NCBI RefSeq assembly: GCF_009604455.1
Contig: NZ_WEGL01000014.1
Location: forward strand, 31,299 to 95,298
Length of the DNA: 64,000 nucleotides
Direction of reading: 5' to 3'
Source: Streptomyces sp. RB17
GTDB taxonomy: Bacteria; Actinomycetota; Actinomycetes; Streptomycetales; Streptomycetaceae
Part shown: piece after piece, positions 43,336 to 51,466 of the stretch
Numbering within the stretch: the stretch's first letter is position 1
How the letters are laid out: the number at the start of each line of letters is the position of its first letter
The notes under the pieces: generated by a model
Told to the model about the DNA's origin: nothing
Seen by the model: only the letters and a program-made list of their open reading frames with translations
Databases searched by the model: none
Position numbers and translations under genes: made by a program

Positions 43336-44391
43336 ATGGCAGTCCACCGCGTCGTCTTCCTCGTGTTCGACGGCATGAAGATGCTCGACGTCTCCGGCCC
43401 GGCGGAGGTGTTCGCCGAGGCGAACACTCTCGGCGCCCGTTACTCGCTGCATTACGCGTCGCCGTCCGGCGAGCCGGTACGCACGTCGATCGGTACGCGT
43501 CTGTCCGTGGATTCGGCTGCGGCGGACCTCGCCGCCGACACGTTCGTCGTCTCGGGCGGGGATCTACTCGTCACCGAACCGATCCCACCGGATCTGACCG
43601 AGGCCGTCCGGCAGCAGCGTCCTCGCACACGCCGGCTTGTTTCCATCTGCACCGGCTCGTTCGTTCTCGCTGCTGCAGCCCTTCTTTCGGGGCACCGGGC
43701 GACCACTCATTGGCGCCATGTCCAGCTGCTCGCCCGCGCCTACCCAGACATTCACGTCGAGCCCGATGCCCTCTTCGTCGAGGATCGTGGCATCTTCACC
43801 TCGGCGGGTGTCACCGCCGGTATCGACCTGGCTCTCTCCCTCGTCGAGCGGGACCACGGTGCGGCGCTGGCTCGTGACGTCGCCCGAAACCTGGTCATGT
43901 TCATGCACCGTCCCGGTGGGCAGTCCCAGTTCTCCGCACCGCTGGAGGCGAGCGTCCCGCGCGCGCCCGCACTGCGTGCGGTCATCGACCTCATCTCGGC
44001 GCAGCCCGCGCTCGAGCACAGTACGGATTCGCTGGCGGCTCTCGTCGGTGTGAGCTCCCGGCATCTCACGCGGCTGTTCAACGCCGAACTCGGCACGACG
44101 CCGGCCAAGTTCGTCGAACGCGTCCGGCTGGATCACGCGAAGGCCCTTCTCGACGCTGGTCACAGCGTGGCCGAGAGTGCCCGGGCAGCCGGGTTCGGCA
44201 GCCCCGAGACACTGCGCCGCACCTTCGTGGCCCGGCTCGGGGTCTCACCCGGCCACTACCGCGCCCGGTTTGCGCCAACGCACTCAGGCACGCGCGACTG
44301 CGTTGAAGCGCAATGTGAAACCACCGCTCCGGTGGGTGATGGTCTTGAACACTCTCGTGAAGTCGGCCCTGGATACCGGCCCGTGACCTGA
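43336..44391 (+). CDS. GlxA-family AraC-type transcriptional regulator
   Basis: 351 residues from ATG 43336. The N-terminal DJ-1/PfpI-like domain is about 1-190: VVFLVFDGMKMLDVSGPAEV, RRLVSICTGSFVLAAAALLS (Cys in the nucleophile-elbow position) and FTSAGVTAGIDLALSLVERD. The C-terminal AraC HTH is about 220-315: LAALVGVSSRHLTRLFNAEL, GTTPAKFVERVRLDHAKALL, VAESARAAGFGSPETLRRTF. Family members sense nitrogenous metabolites. The usual C-terminus would be near SPGHYRARF; the last ~40 residues run into the conjugative-element scar and are probably foreign read-through. It could still be functional. Confidence 0.87.
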   Translation: MAVHRVVFLVFDGMKMLDVSGPAEVFAEANTLGARYSLHYASPSGEPVRTSIGTRLSVDSAAADLAADTFVVSGGDLLVTEPIPPDLTEAVRQQRPRTRRLVSICTGSFVLAAAALLSGHRATTHWRHVQLLARAYPDIHVEPDALFVEDRGIFTSAGVTAGIDLALSLVERDHGAALARDVARNLVMFMHRPGGQSQFSAPLEASVPRAPALRAVIDLISAQPALEHSTDSLAALVGVSSRHLTRLFNAELGTTPAKFVERVRLDHAKALLDAGHSVAESARAAGFGSPETLRRTFVARLGVSPGHYRARFAPTHSGTRDCVEAQCETTAPVGDGLEHSREVGPGYRPVT

Positions 44392-44695
44392 GCAGGACCG
44401 GCGGTGCGCGGCCGGCTGTGGCAGCGGCGCCCGGGGGCAGGCAGGCGCGCCGAACGTGATGGGGTGGCCTTCGCAGCGGGGTCCGGCGTGGGCGCGTTCT
44501 CGATGGTGAATGCGCCGAGCAGCGGGTGGGGAGCGTGGTCGCGGGCGGCCCGATGGCCGATCCGGCCTCCCCTCGGCTGCCGGCGGAGCAGGGCCCAGCC
44601 CAGCGCGGCCTGTATCGGCGCACGGCCGGCGATCTTCGGTCGGCGCGCGGCCCAGATTGCCAGTACCCACGCGACGATGGGGATCGGCCCCATCC
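44284..44695 (-). pseudogene. Second PrgI-like conjugative-element scar
   Basis: Minus-strand RRMGPIPIVAWVLAIWAARR, PKIAGRAPIQAALGWALL, PRGGRIGHRAARDHAPHPLL and GAFTIENAPTPDP match the C-terminal half of the gene at 14257-14700 almost residue for residue, but with a single copy of the PRGGRIG unit. Homology starts exactly at the MGP just after the amber of the other copy and stops near 44395. Flanks differ on both sides. The gene is therefore a fragment. The shared breakpoint is notable. Confidence 0.7.
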
Positions 44696-44697
44696 TG

Positions 44698-45105
44698 CGC
44701 ACCGTCAGCCGCTTCTGCCACACAGCCGACCAGGCGATCACCCACCGCCACGTCCCGAAACTGCGCGGCCTGGAAGGCAAAGACCTCCACCGCGAACTGG
44801 CCGGCCACATCGTCCGCATCGCCCACAAAGCCTGGACGGTCCTGCAGAACCCCGACGACGGCTGCGTCCGCTTCGAACATGACCACTACCTGAAGATCTG
44901 GGCCCTCACCCAGCCCAAACTCGACGCCGACTACCTGCTCCTGAACGAAGCCCAGGACACCGACCCGTCGTCGAGGCGATCTTCCTCGCCCAACGCGACC
45001 ACGCCCAACTCGTCATGGTCGGCGACTCCGCCCAGGCCATCTGCCACTGGCGCGGCGCCACAGACGTCATGAACGGCTTCAACGGCACCCAGCTGTACCG
45101 CCGAG
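44698..45105 (+). pseudogene. UvrD/Rep-type helicase fragment with frameshift
   Basis: The plus-strand frame reads SRFCHTADQAITHRHVPKLR, IVRIAHKAWTVLQNPDDG, LDADYLLLNEAQDTDP, where the DEAQD-box of superfamily-1 helicases appears as NEAQD. One base is missing after GACCC at about 44967, and the next frame gives VVEAIFLAQRDHAQLVMVGD, SAQAICHWRGATDVMNGF. That is motif III (VGDxxQxIYxWRGA) in altered form. Walker A and C-terminal motifs are absent. It abuts the PrgI-like scar head to head and is probably also mobile-element cargo. Confidence 0.75.
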
Positions 45106-45293
45106 TCATTGTGGTAGCCGGTGTACGGACCCCGGTCGTCGCATAGGCGAAACGTCCGTCTTTCATGGGACATCTTCAAGGGGCTGATCACTTGAGATTT
45201 GCTGCAGGACTGCGGCAGGCGAGCGAAATGAACTCGGAGATCCCGGCCGTGCCCCTGCGTCCGACCGCCCGCTTGCCCGAGGTGTTCAGTTAA

Positions 45294-45314
45294 ATTACAG
45301 TCTACATCTGTAAT
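45294..45314. promoter_or_regulatory. Operator 1 of the TTACAG-N7-CTGTAA set
   Basis: ATTACAG-TCTACAT-CTGTAAT, perfect 7-bp arms. It lies 88 bases before the ATG of the nitroreductase at 45402. Same pattern as 48259, 49183 and 54731. Confidence 0.8.
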
Positions 45315-45401
45315 GCAATTAGACCCGCGGCGGCATGCTCCTCGCCGCACCTGCGATCTGCGCGCAGCGCGATATCCGTCGGCTGTCTCAGGAGGGATGG
45401 C

Positions 45402-46067
45402 ATGGACGTTCACGAGGCCCTGTACACCACGCGGATGATGCGGCGCATGCGCAAGGACCCCATCCCGCTGGAGACCCAGTGCCGCATCCTGGACGCAGCC
45501 ATCCGGGCGCCGAACGGCGGCAACGCCCAGCGGTGGCACTTCCTCGCCGTCGATGACCCCGCCCGTAAGCGCCAGCTCGCGGAGCTCTACCGGAAGTGTC
45601 GCGAGCAGGAGTACGCCGACATCGCCGAAGGTGCCCTCGCGAAGACGATTCACGATCCCGCGGAACATGCCGCCACCATGCGTAGGATCAAGGCGTCGGG
45701 TGACTACTTCAGCGAGCACTTCGCCGACATCCCCCTGCTGCTCTTCGTGTTCTCCATCGACGACCACGGTGGCGCGAACATCTATCCCGCCATCTGGAGC
45801 GCCCTGCTCGCCGCGCGGGCGGAAGGAGTCGGCGGTGTCATCACGACAGTGCTGCGGTACGAGGAGGAGGTCGTGCACAGGCTGCTCGGTGTGCCCACCG
45901 AGGACGGCTGGAAGATGAACGTCATGCTCGCCTTCGGCTACCCCCTCGGTCGCTGGGGTGTGGCCGCCGATCGCCGACCGGTTCACGAGGTGGCCAGCCG
46001 CAACACCTGGGCCGGCCACATCGGGATGACGGTCTCCGAGCCTTTGTGGACCCCCGCCGCCGAGTGA
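45402..46067 (+). CDS. Nitroreductase-family flavoprotein
   Basis: 221 residues from ATG 45402, AGGAGGG six bases upstream. The nitroreductase fold has MDVHEALYTTRMMRRMRKDP (FMN phosphate-binding Arg region), AAIRAPNGGNAQRWHFLAVD (N-x-Q-x-W variant of the family motif), and the late helix GVGGVITTVLRYEEEVVHRL and LAFGYPLGRWG. Members reduce nitro groups or act in other FMN-dependent redox steps. It sits directly downstream of operator 1. With the TetR, PnbB-like and second nitroreductase genes it forms the proposed nitroaromatic regulon. The substrate is an inference. Confidence 0.86.
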   Translation: MDVHEALYTTRMMRRMRKDPIPLETQCRILDAAIRAPNGGNAQRWHFLAVDDPARKRQLAELYRKCREQEYADIAEGALAKTIHDPAEHAATMRRIKASGDYFSEHFADIPLLLFVFSIDDHGGANIYPAIWSALLAARAEGVGGVITTVLRYEEEVVHRLLGVPTEDGWKMNVMLAFGYPLGRWGVAADRRPVHEVASRNTWAGHIGMTVSEPLWTPAAE

Positions 46068-46356
46068 ACCCTTCGGCGGGGCTGTGGGCTGTCGGTCCCT
46101 GCTCGACCACGGGTTCTGTGCTCCCGGCGCACATCTGAACCGTGCTGCCTGACCGGACCTCTGAACTCGCCTGCCTGGCCGGGCGCTGAACTTCGCCCGC
46201 CTGACCGGGCGTCTGCCACCCTGCTTGCCCCCGACCTACGTCCAGGAGGCCGCTTCTCGGCGGGCGTCCCCCGGCGGTCGGACCGCACGGAGCCCGTGGG
46301 TTCGACCCTACCCGGTGTGCTCGCCGGGCAGTTCGCTCGTGTGCGCCCGAGTACCG
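46068..46356. other. Gap with imperfect short repeats
   Basis: It holds three imperfect copies of GCCTGnCCGGnC (about 46145-46212) and no gene. It may be a degraded spacer between the nitroreductase and the broken IclR gene. Confidence 0.35.
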
Positions 46357-46720
46357 TCACACGAGTTGCCTCCGGAGGTCCTCGGCGCTCCGCCGCAGCG
46401 TGTCCAGGACCTTCCCGGACATCTCGTCCCGGGGTAGTTGCTCGATCGCCGCGCCCACGTTCAACGACGCCACGACGCGCCCGTCCCAGCGCTCGACCGG
46501 CACGGCGATGGAGTGGAACCCCGGCTCGACGTCGTTCGCGACGTAGCAGTGTCCGGCTTGCCGGATCCCTTCCAGGGTCTTGCTGTCGCGGACGTCGCCG
46601 CGTGAGCCCGCCTCGGAGGGGTCGAGGTGCGCCAGGAGCACCTTTCCCAGCGCCGAACTGTGCGCGGGGACGCGGTAGCCGATGCCGCTCCCGACGATCG
46701 GCAGCGACGGCCGCACCGCG
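46357..46720 (-). pseudogene. IclR-family regulator, effector domain only
   Basis: Minus-strand frame RPSLPIVGSGIGYRVPAHSS, ALGKVLLAHLDPSEAG, GHCYVANDVEPGFHSIAVPV, VVASLNVGAAIEQLPRDEM, VLDTLRRSAEDLRRQLV. This is the C-terminal ligand-binding domain of an IclR regulator up to its natural stop. The N-terminal winged helix is missing because the sequence changes at about 46720 into a hydrolase gene on the other strand. It may have been the regulator of a now-lost pathway. Confidence 0.8.
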
Positions 46721-46721
46721 C

Positions 46722-47036
46722 GGTGAGGCAGAAGTCGATCTGGGCGGCAGAACCTTCCGCATCCGCCGGGGCTTTCTCGATGACCTCGCCGCCCAGCCTC
46801 AGCGGGAACGCATCCGCCGGCTGGGCGCCGCGCTGCTGGTCATGCATTCCCCCGCCGACGAGACGGTGGAGGTGGAGAACGCACGGCAGATCTTTGACAT
46901 CGCCCGCCATTCCAAGTCCTTCGTCGCGATTCCCGGTGCGGACCATATGCTCACCGACCGGGCCGACGCCGCCTACGTCGCCGCCGTGCTGGCGGCCTGG
47001 GCCACGCGCTACCTCGCCGGCACCGGGACCGAGTAA
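46722..47036 (+). pseudogene. Alpha/beta-hydrolase C-terminal fragment
   Basis: The plus frame reads LGGRTFRIRRGFLDDLAAQP, LGAALLVMHSPADETVEVEN, ARQIFDIARHSKSFVAIPGA, DHMLTDRADAAYVAAVLAAW, ending at 47036. It contains the catalytic Asp region (HSPADETV) and His (GADHML) of the hydrolase half of OsmC-fused or related alpha/beta hydrolases. The nucleophile half is absent. It joins the IclR remnant head to head at about 46720, so one deletion or inversion probably truncated both genes. Confidence 0.75.
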
Positions 47037-47163
47037 CCGTCGTGGCGCCGCGTGGCCCTTGCTGTCGGACACTGCGACGGCTCGTGCCCGAGACGGTCGG
47101 CGTGTGCCGTCCCCTGAGGACGGGGGACGGACGTGGACGACGTCCGACGGGCTCGGGAGGCCC

Positions 47164-47916
47164 TCAGTCGGCTTCGTCCCCGTGGAAGGTCGCGAAGGAA
47201 CCGACGGGTTCGCGCGTGGTGCGCAGATGGTTCAGGGGGTGAGCGGGGTCGGCGTACCCGAGGGCGACTCCACAGACGATCAGCTGGTCGTCTGGGATCA
47301 ACAGGTGCCGGCGCAGCACGGGGGAGAAGTCGATGACGGATGCCTGGGGACAGGTGTCCAGGCCGTTGCCGCGCGCAGCGAGCATCAGGGCTTGCAGGAA
47401 CAGCCCTGCGTCGACGAGGGCGCTCTGCAGCGGATGCCGGCTGGTGGTCAGGACGATGCCGACGGGCGCGCCGAAGAAGTCGTAGTTGCGCCGGTGGTGG
47501 TCGAGCCGTGCGCCGGGGTCGTCGGCCCGGATGCCGAGCGTGTCGCGGTAGAGGCTCTCACCGAACCGGCGGCGTCGTGAGCGAAACGGCTCACACCAAC
47601 CGTCCTGCTCCGGCTGGTAGGGGTAGTCCCGTCCCCGCCCCTCGTCGTCGCCGGCATGGGCGCGCAGCAGGGCCGCGGTGAGTGAGCGTTTCGCCGCCCC
47701 GGTCACGACGTGGACCTGCCAGGGCTGGCAGTTGGAGTTGCTGGCGGACCGGGCGGCCAGTGACAGGAGCCGCTCGACCGTGGACCGGGGGACGGGCGTC
47801 GGCAGGAACGCGCGCACACTGTGCCGGCTGCGGAGGACGTCCTCCACCGTCACCCGGAGTGCCACGGGGGTGGGGGCCGGTGCCGTGGCCGTGGTGTTGC
47901 TCCTGATCGTTTCCAT
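47164..47916 (-). CDS. Nitroreductase-family protein (second copy)
   Basis: 250 residues from ATG 47916, which comes two bases after the stop of a possible short upstream ORF. Family motifs are VLRSRHSVRAFLPTPVPRST (FMN Arg, S-R-x-S-x-R), ARSASNSNCQPWQVHVVTGA (N-x-Q-P-W), YDFFGAPVGIVLTTSRH, GLDTCPQASVIDF and CGVALGYADPAHPLNHLRTT. This long subclass contains nitrobenzoate- and nitrophenol-type reductases. It is divergent from the TetR gene. A TTGACT-17-TAGCGT promoter with its -35 inside operator 2 points this way. It differs from the 45.4-kb enzyme, so the two are not recent duplicates. Confidence 0.87.
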   Translation of the reverse strand: METIRSNTTATAPAPTPVALRVTVEDVLRSRHSVRAFLPTPVPRSTVERLLSLAARSASNSNCQPWQVHVVTGAAKRSLTAALLRAHAGDDEGRGRDYPYQPEQDGWCEPFRSRRRRFGESLYRDTLGIRADDPGARLDHHRRNYDFFGAPVGIVLTTSRHPLQSALVDAGLFLQALMLAARGNGLDTCPQASVIDFSPVLRRHLLIPDDQLIVCGVALGYADPAHPLNHLRTTREPVGSFATFHGDEAD

Positions 47917-47918
47917 GG

Positions 47919-48192
47919 TCAGGCCAGAGAAGGGGTCGTACGGAAGGAGTGGCGGCCGGCCGGTGAGAGGGACGGTGTGTCCGTCGCCTGGCCCCTGGGA
48001 CCGGTGCGCCCTGTCACGGCCGGGCAACTCGTCGTCGCGTCCTTCACGGCCGGGTGGTCTCCGGGCAGCGGAGCCGTCCGGCTCGCGCCGTACCGTGGTC
48101 CCGGCTGCCTCGTCCGGGCCCGGGCATTCAGGGCCCTGGCGCCGCCCCGCCCCGGAACGCCGTGGTCGATAGGCTCCTGAGCAGTCGCCATC
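47919..48192 (-). CDS. Possible short leader ORF upstream of nitroreductase 2
   Basis: An open frame of 90 residues from ATG 48192 ends with TGA exactly two bases before the nitroreductase ATG, as in translational coupling. The product (MATAQEPIDHGVPGRGG..., rich in Gly, Arg and Pro) has no recognisable fold. It may be a real leader peptide, or just an open stretch in a ~290-nt untranslated leader. Confidence 0.3.
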
Positions 48193-48240
48193 GTCAAGTC
48201 CTCGCCTTCGGTCACGTCACCATGCTTGAGGGTCCGCGTC

Positions 48241-48269
48241 ACGCTAGGGGCATGTTCAGTTACAGTCAA
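48241..48269 (-). promoter_or_regulatory. Promoter for nitroreductase 2 overlapping operator 2
   Basis: Minus strand: TTGACT (48269-48264), 17-bp spacer, TAGCGT (48246-48241). The -35 lies in the spacer of operator 2, so a bound TetR would block RNA polymerase. Confidence 0.6.
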
Positions 48270-48279
48270 TATCTGTAAC
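48259..48279. promoter_or_regulatory. Operator 2 of the TTACAG-N7-CTGTAA set
   Basis: GTTACAG-TCAATAT-CTGTAAC, perfect arms, between the divergent nitroreductase and TetR genes. Its central place beside the regulator gene suggests autoregulation. Confidence 0.85.
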
Positions 48280-48405
48280 GAAAGTGGCGGCCCGCCCGGT
48301 GAAGGCGCTGGGAGCGAGGGGCCGGAGTTCGCGTAGTGTGCTGACGTGGCGGGAGGCGGACGGTCGGCCCGGCTCCAGGGCGGCTTGTGTGTCGGAAGGG
48401 ATGAG

Positions 48406-49092
48406 ATGGCGAAGGCGAAGGCGGCGCGTTCCGGTGAGCGGGTAGGCGAGCGTGGCAAGCGTTCGAGCGCGGAGCCGGTCGCCTCCGCCGGAGGGCGGCC
48501 CAGGGATCCGGCGATCGAGGAGGCGATCCTGCAGGCCACGCGCAAGCGACTGGCCACCGATGGCTACTCCTCGATGACGATCGGGGACATCGTCGCGGAT
48601 GCCGGTGTCACCCGGCCGACCTTGTACCGGCGGTGGCCGAACAAGTACGAACTCGTGGTCGACGCCCTGGAGTACGGGCTGCGCAAGCAGCGCGAGGCCT
48701 ACCCTCCCCTGGACATGGAGCGGCTGGCTCCGCGCGAGGCGCTCGTCGAAGCGGTGCGGCGTCTGGATCCTCGCTACCACAACGAGCGGGCCATGGCCCT
48801 GCACGGCAACTTCATGGCCGAGGTGGAGCGGGCGCCCGGCCTGCTGGAGCAGTTGCGGGAGCACGGCGTGCGGCCGCGCTGTGAGGAGCTGCTGATGACG
48901 CTGGTCTCGCTGCAGCGTCGCGGTGCCGTGCGCGAGGACGTGGACCTGGGCATGATCGTCACCCTGTGTTTCGGCAGCTACTTCGCCGACTACCTGCGTA
49001 CCGGCCGCGAGGTCCCGGACGACTTCGCGGAAGGGGTCGTCGCCACGGTCTGGCCGGCGCTCGCCGTGCACGGCGAGGTCCGTCCCGACTGA
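48406..49092 (+). CDS. TetR-family regulator of the nitroreductase/lyase set
   Basis: 228 residues from ATG 48406, with GGAAGG seven bases upstream; the open frame begins at 48346 but that start lacks a ribosome-binding site. The Lys/Arg-rich N-terminus (MAKAKAARSGERVGERGKRS) precedes the HTH: ILQATRKRLATDGYSSMTIG, DIVADAGVTRPTLYRRWPNK, YELVVDAL. The effector domain runs to GEVRPD. It lies between operators 2 and 3, and the same operator recurs at operators 1 and 4. It is therefore the natural candidate repressor for both nitroreductases, the PnbB-like gene and the isochorismatase-FUSC pair. Binding is inferred from position and pattern, not shown. Confidence 0.88.
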   Translation: MAKAKAARSGERVGERGKRSSAEPVASAGGRPRDPAIEEAILQATRKRLATDGYSSMTIGDIVADAGVTRPTLYRRWPNKYELVVDALEYGLRKQREAYPPLDMERLAPREALVEAVRRLDPRYHNERAMALHGNFMAEVERAPGLLEQLREHGVRPRCEELLMTLVSLQRRGAVREDVDLGMIVTLCFGSYFADYLRTGREVPDDFAEGVVATVWPALAVHGEVRPD

Positions 49093-49182
49093 GCAGGCCC
49101 CTCGGGACGGTGCCGTGCGGGGCACGCTCCCGGGCCGCGCCCAGCGCAGGCTTCGTACGCTGCCGGTGGACTGCACGCTTTT

Positions 49183-49205
49183 CGTTACAGACATTGACTG
49201 TAACG
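49183..49205. promoter_or_regulatory. Operator 3 of the TTACAG-N7-CTGTAA set
   Basis: CGTTACAG-ACATTGA-CTGTAACG, perfect 8-bp arms, 58 bases before the ATG at 49263. TTGACT at 49194-49199 inside it could be a -35. Confidence 0.85.
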
Positions 49206-49262
49206 GAACCTTGAGGCATCGTCTCGTATCAGACCCAGTGGCGACACGAGAGGAGTCCACTC

Positions 49263-49796
49263 ATGAGCGAGGACAACCGGCAGGCACTGATCGAGCGCAG
49301 CATCCCGTTCCTGGCCGAGGTGAGGAACCGTACGGCCGGTGACGACCTGGAGAGCTGGCTGAACACCACCTACGGCCCCGACAGCGAGCTCTACCAGGAC
49401 CTCGCGCGCCTGATCAGGATCGGTGTCCTGGAGGAGGGTTGGGCGGCGAACATCGAGGTCGACGGGCCCCGCTACCGCCGCAGCCTCATCGCCGAACCGT
49501 CAGCGGAGACCCACTACTTCAGCATCACCGCCGTCTACATGGACAGCGTCGAGCGCTACCGGGGCCAGTACCACGCGCACCCGTACGGCGAACTGAACCT
49601 CGTCGCCCCCATCGACCCCGGAGCCCAGCTGGTGGGGCCGAACGGCTGGCAGGGAGCGGGCTGGACCGCGCCCGCCCCGGGCAGCCACCACTACCCCGAA
49701 GTACGCGGCGGCGCCCTGATCGCCCTCTTCTACCTGCCCGCCGGACGCATCTCCTACGACATCCATCCCTCCCGGTCCGCCGGTGCCGCCGGCTAG
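49263..49796 (+). CDS. DUF4863/PnbB-like protein (4-hydroxylaminobenzoate lyase family)
   Basis: 177 residues from ATG 49263, GAGAGGAG upstream. One compact cupin-like domain: FLAEVRNRTAGDDLESWLNT, DSELYQDLARLIRIGVLEEG, WAANIEVDGPRYRRSLIAEP, FSITAVYMDSVERYRGQYHA, HPYGELNLVAPIDPGAQLVG, HHYPEVRGGALIALFYLPAG. From memory this family (DUF4863, PF16155) includes PnbB, which converts 4-hydroxylaminobenzoate to protocatechuate and ammonia after a nitroreductase step. The His pair HAHP...GELN could bind metal. Its operator and neighbours fit a nitroaromatic route, but the substrate is inferred. Confidence 0.8.
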   Translation: MSEDNRQALIERSIPFLAEVRNRTAGDDLESWLNTTYGPDSELYQDLARLIRIGVLEEGWAANIEVDGPRYRRSLIAEPSAETHYFSITAVYMDSVERYRGQYHAHPYGELNLVAPIDPGAQLVGPNGWQGAGWTAPAPGSHHYPEVRGGALIALFYLPAGRISYDIHPSRSAGAAG

Positions 49797-49953
49797 GCCG
49801 GCGTTACAGCGAGCACGTACGGTCATGACGCGTTCCGAGGCCGGTGAGTCGGTGCTCGCCCGTGCCGCACGCGCTGTGAAGGCGTTCGGCCGCCTCGCCC
49901 CGCCTGGAAGGCCTCAGCCTCGACGACCCGCGACCGCGGCAGCAGCCGAGGAA

Positions 49954-49990
49954 ACACGGCGCCCGGCGGAATTCCGCGCCGGCGCCGTGT
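49954..49990 (+). terminator. Hairpin between the PnbB-like and DMT genes
   Basis: ACACGGCGCC (49954-49963) pairs with GGCGCCGTGT (49981-49990), and the inner GCGGAATTCCGC is itself palindromic. GTTCCCCC follows. It probably ends the PnbB-like transcript. Confidence 0.65.
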
Positions 49991-50046
49991 GTTCCCCCGC
50001 GTAGCGGTGGACCATGTACCAAGGTTGAGAGAGGACCGCTGCGGCC

Positions 50047-50946
50047 ATGGCCTTTTCCGTCGTTCTCGCCGTTCTCGCGGCCTGCAGCAATGCCCTGGGA
50101 ACGGTACTGCAAAGGCGTGCGGCGCTGATCGTCCCTGCGTCGACATCACTGCGCCTCGGGCTGCTGGCCGACCTGCTGCGGACGCCCGTGTGGATCGCGG
50201 GCATCGTCGGTGTGACGCTGTCGGCGGTCCTCCAGGCGCTAGCCCTGGCCTCCGGTTCGCTCGCCGCAGTCCAGCCGGTCTTCATCCTGGAGCTGCCGCT
50301 GGCTCTCGTGATCGGCGGGATGGTCTTCCATGTGCGTCGCTCACGCAAGTCCTGGGCGTCGGTGGCGTGCATCGCCGTCGGCCTCGCCGTCTTTCTGTTC
50401 TCGCTCGCCCCTTCCGGGGGGCGTGCCGAGGTACCGGTCCTCTGGTGGGTGCCGACGGTTGTCGTCATCGGTGCCCTGGGCACGGCTCTCGTGCTGACCG
50501 CCAGTGCCCGGCCTTTCGGCCGCGCTCGGGCGGCCTGCCTGGCCGCCGGTGCGGCTCTCGGCAACGCGCTCGCCGCGGCGCTGATGAAGTCGGCCATGGG
50601 TGTCCTGGACGATCAGGGAGCCGCGGCGTTCCTCCTTTCGTGGCAGACGTACGGCTTCGCGGTGATCGGCGCCATGTCCCTGTTCCTGCTGGGCGCCGCC
50701 ATGCAGGCCGGCCCACTGATCGCCTCCCAGCCCGCCCTGACCCTCACCGACGCCGTGACCGGTGTCGTGCTGGGAGTGACGCTGTACGCCGAACAGCCCC
50801 GTACCGGACTGTGGAACCTGCCGGCCCTGCTCGGCTTCGGCCTGCTCACCTACGGCGTCTTCACGCTCTCCCGGACGCGTTGCCTGGCGGAGTGCCTGAA
50901 CGCCGAGGAGGAGGCGCCGGACCAGGCGGAGAAGGCCGCGGTCTAG
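50047..50946 (+). CDS. DMT-type (EamA-like) membrane transporter
   Basis: 299 residues from ATG 50047 behind GAGAGGA. About nine to ten membrane helices are arranged as two internal halves (MAFSVVLAVLAACSNALGTV...LQRRAAL and WWVPTVVVIGALGTALVLTA...LGNALAAALMKSAMGVLDDQ). It resembles the drug/metabolite transporter superfamily and the DMT-like Streptomyces proteins annotated as hypothetical membrane proteins. No operator of the TetR set lies in front of it and a hairpin separates it from the PnbB-like gene, so it may be independent. Transported compound unknown. Confidence 0.78.
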   Translation: MAFSVVLAVLAACSNALGTVLQRRAALIVPASTSLRLGLLADLLRTPVWIAGIVGVTLSAVLQALALASGSLAAVQPVFILELPLALVIGGMVFHVRRSRKSWASVACIAVGLAVFLFSLAPSGGRAEVPVLWWVPTVVVIGALGTALVLTASARPFGRARAACLAAGAALGNALAAALMKSAMGVLDDQGAAAFLLSWQTYGFAVIGAMSLFLLGAAMQAGPLIASQPALTLTDAVTGVVLGVTLYAEQPRTGLWNLPALLGFGLLTYGVFTLSRTRCLAECLNAEEEAPDQAEKAAV

Positions 50947-50967
50947 CGCCGGGTGGTCGCGTGCGGG

Positions 50968-51290
50968 TCAGCCGATGCGGAGGTCGGCGATCAGGCCGTC
51001 ACGCAGGCGGAAGGTCATGGGGCCGGTGCCGTTGTACCGGTTGCTGGTGACCTTGAGCGTGACGATGCAACTGTCCGCGTCGGGACCGGCCACCACATCG
51101 ATCAGCTCGAAGTGGGCCTGCACACCGATGTTGTCGGTGCGGTCCCACTCGCGAACACCGTCAAGTCCGTGGCACTCGAGTCGTAGAGGTGGGCGTCCTC
51201 GGTGAAGGCAGCGGCGAAGGCATCGCTGTCGCCACGGTTGGTGGTGTCGATGAAACTGCCGATGGCGGCGGGGACGTCGACCGCAGTCAT
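50968..51290 (-). pseudogene. SnoaL/NTF2-like protein with one frameshift
   Basis: Starts at ATG 51290 behind AAGGAG: MTAVDVPAAIGSFIDTTNRG, DSDAFAAAFTEDAHLYDSSA, TDLTVF. Near 51155 the reading shifts by one base to REWDRTDNIGVQAHFELIDV, CIVTLKVTSNRYNGTGPMTF, RLRDGLIADLRIG. Together ~107 residues of the SnoaL-like polyketide-cyclase/NTF2 fold, complete at both ends. Only one lesion is present, so a sequencing error is possible. It is monocistronic on the minus strand, convergent with the DMT gene. Confidence 0.72.
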
Positions 51291-51309
51291 GGTCGTCTCC
51301 TTGCAGGTC

Positions 51310-51465
51310 GTTGTCGGGGACTGGACGCGTCGAAGGACGGCGCTGGGGGTGAGACGCGGTCGGTGAAGACGATGACCCGGCGGCCGTGCGCGGTGCAGGC
51401 CGCCATGGCGTCGAGGGTGGCGGGCGCCTCGTCCAGCGTGATCGGTGTGACCTCGGGCAACCATG
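51310..51465 (-). pseudogene. MDR/quinone-oxidoreductase C-terminal scrap
   Basis: Minus-strand EVTPITLDEAPATLDAMAAC and TAHGRRVIVF are the typical last residues of zinc-independent medium-chain reductases (xITLDEAPEALDAMAAGxAxGRxVV). Nothing else of the gene remains. It is adjacent to another unrelated scrap, an aconitase fragment on the plus strand. Confidence 0.5.
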
Positions 51466-51466
51466 C

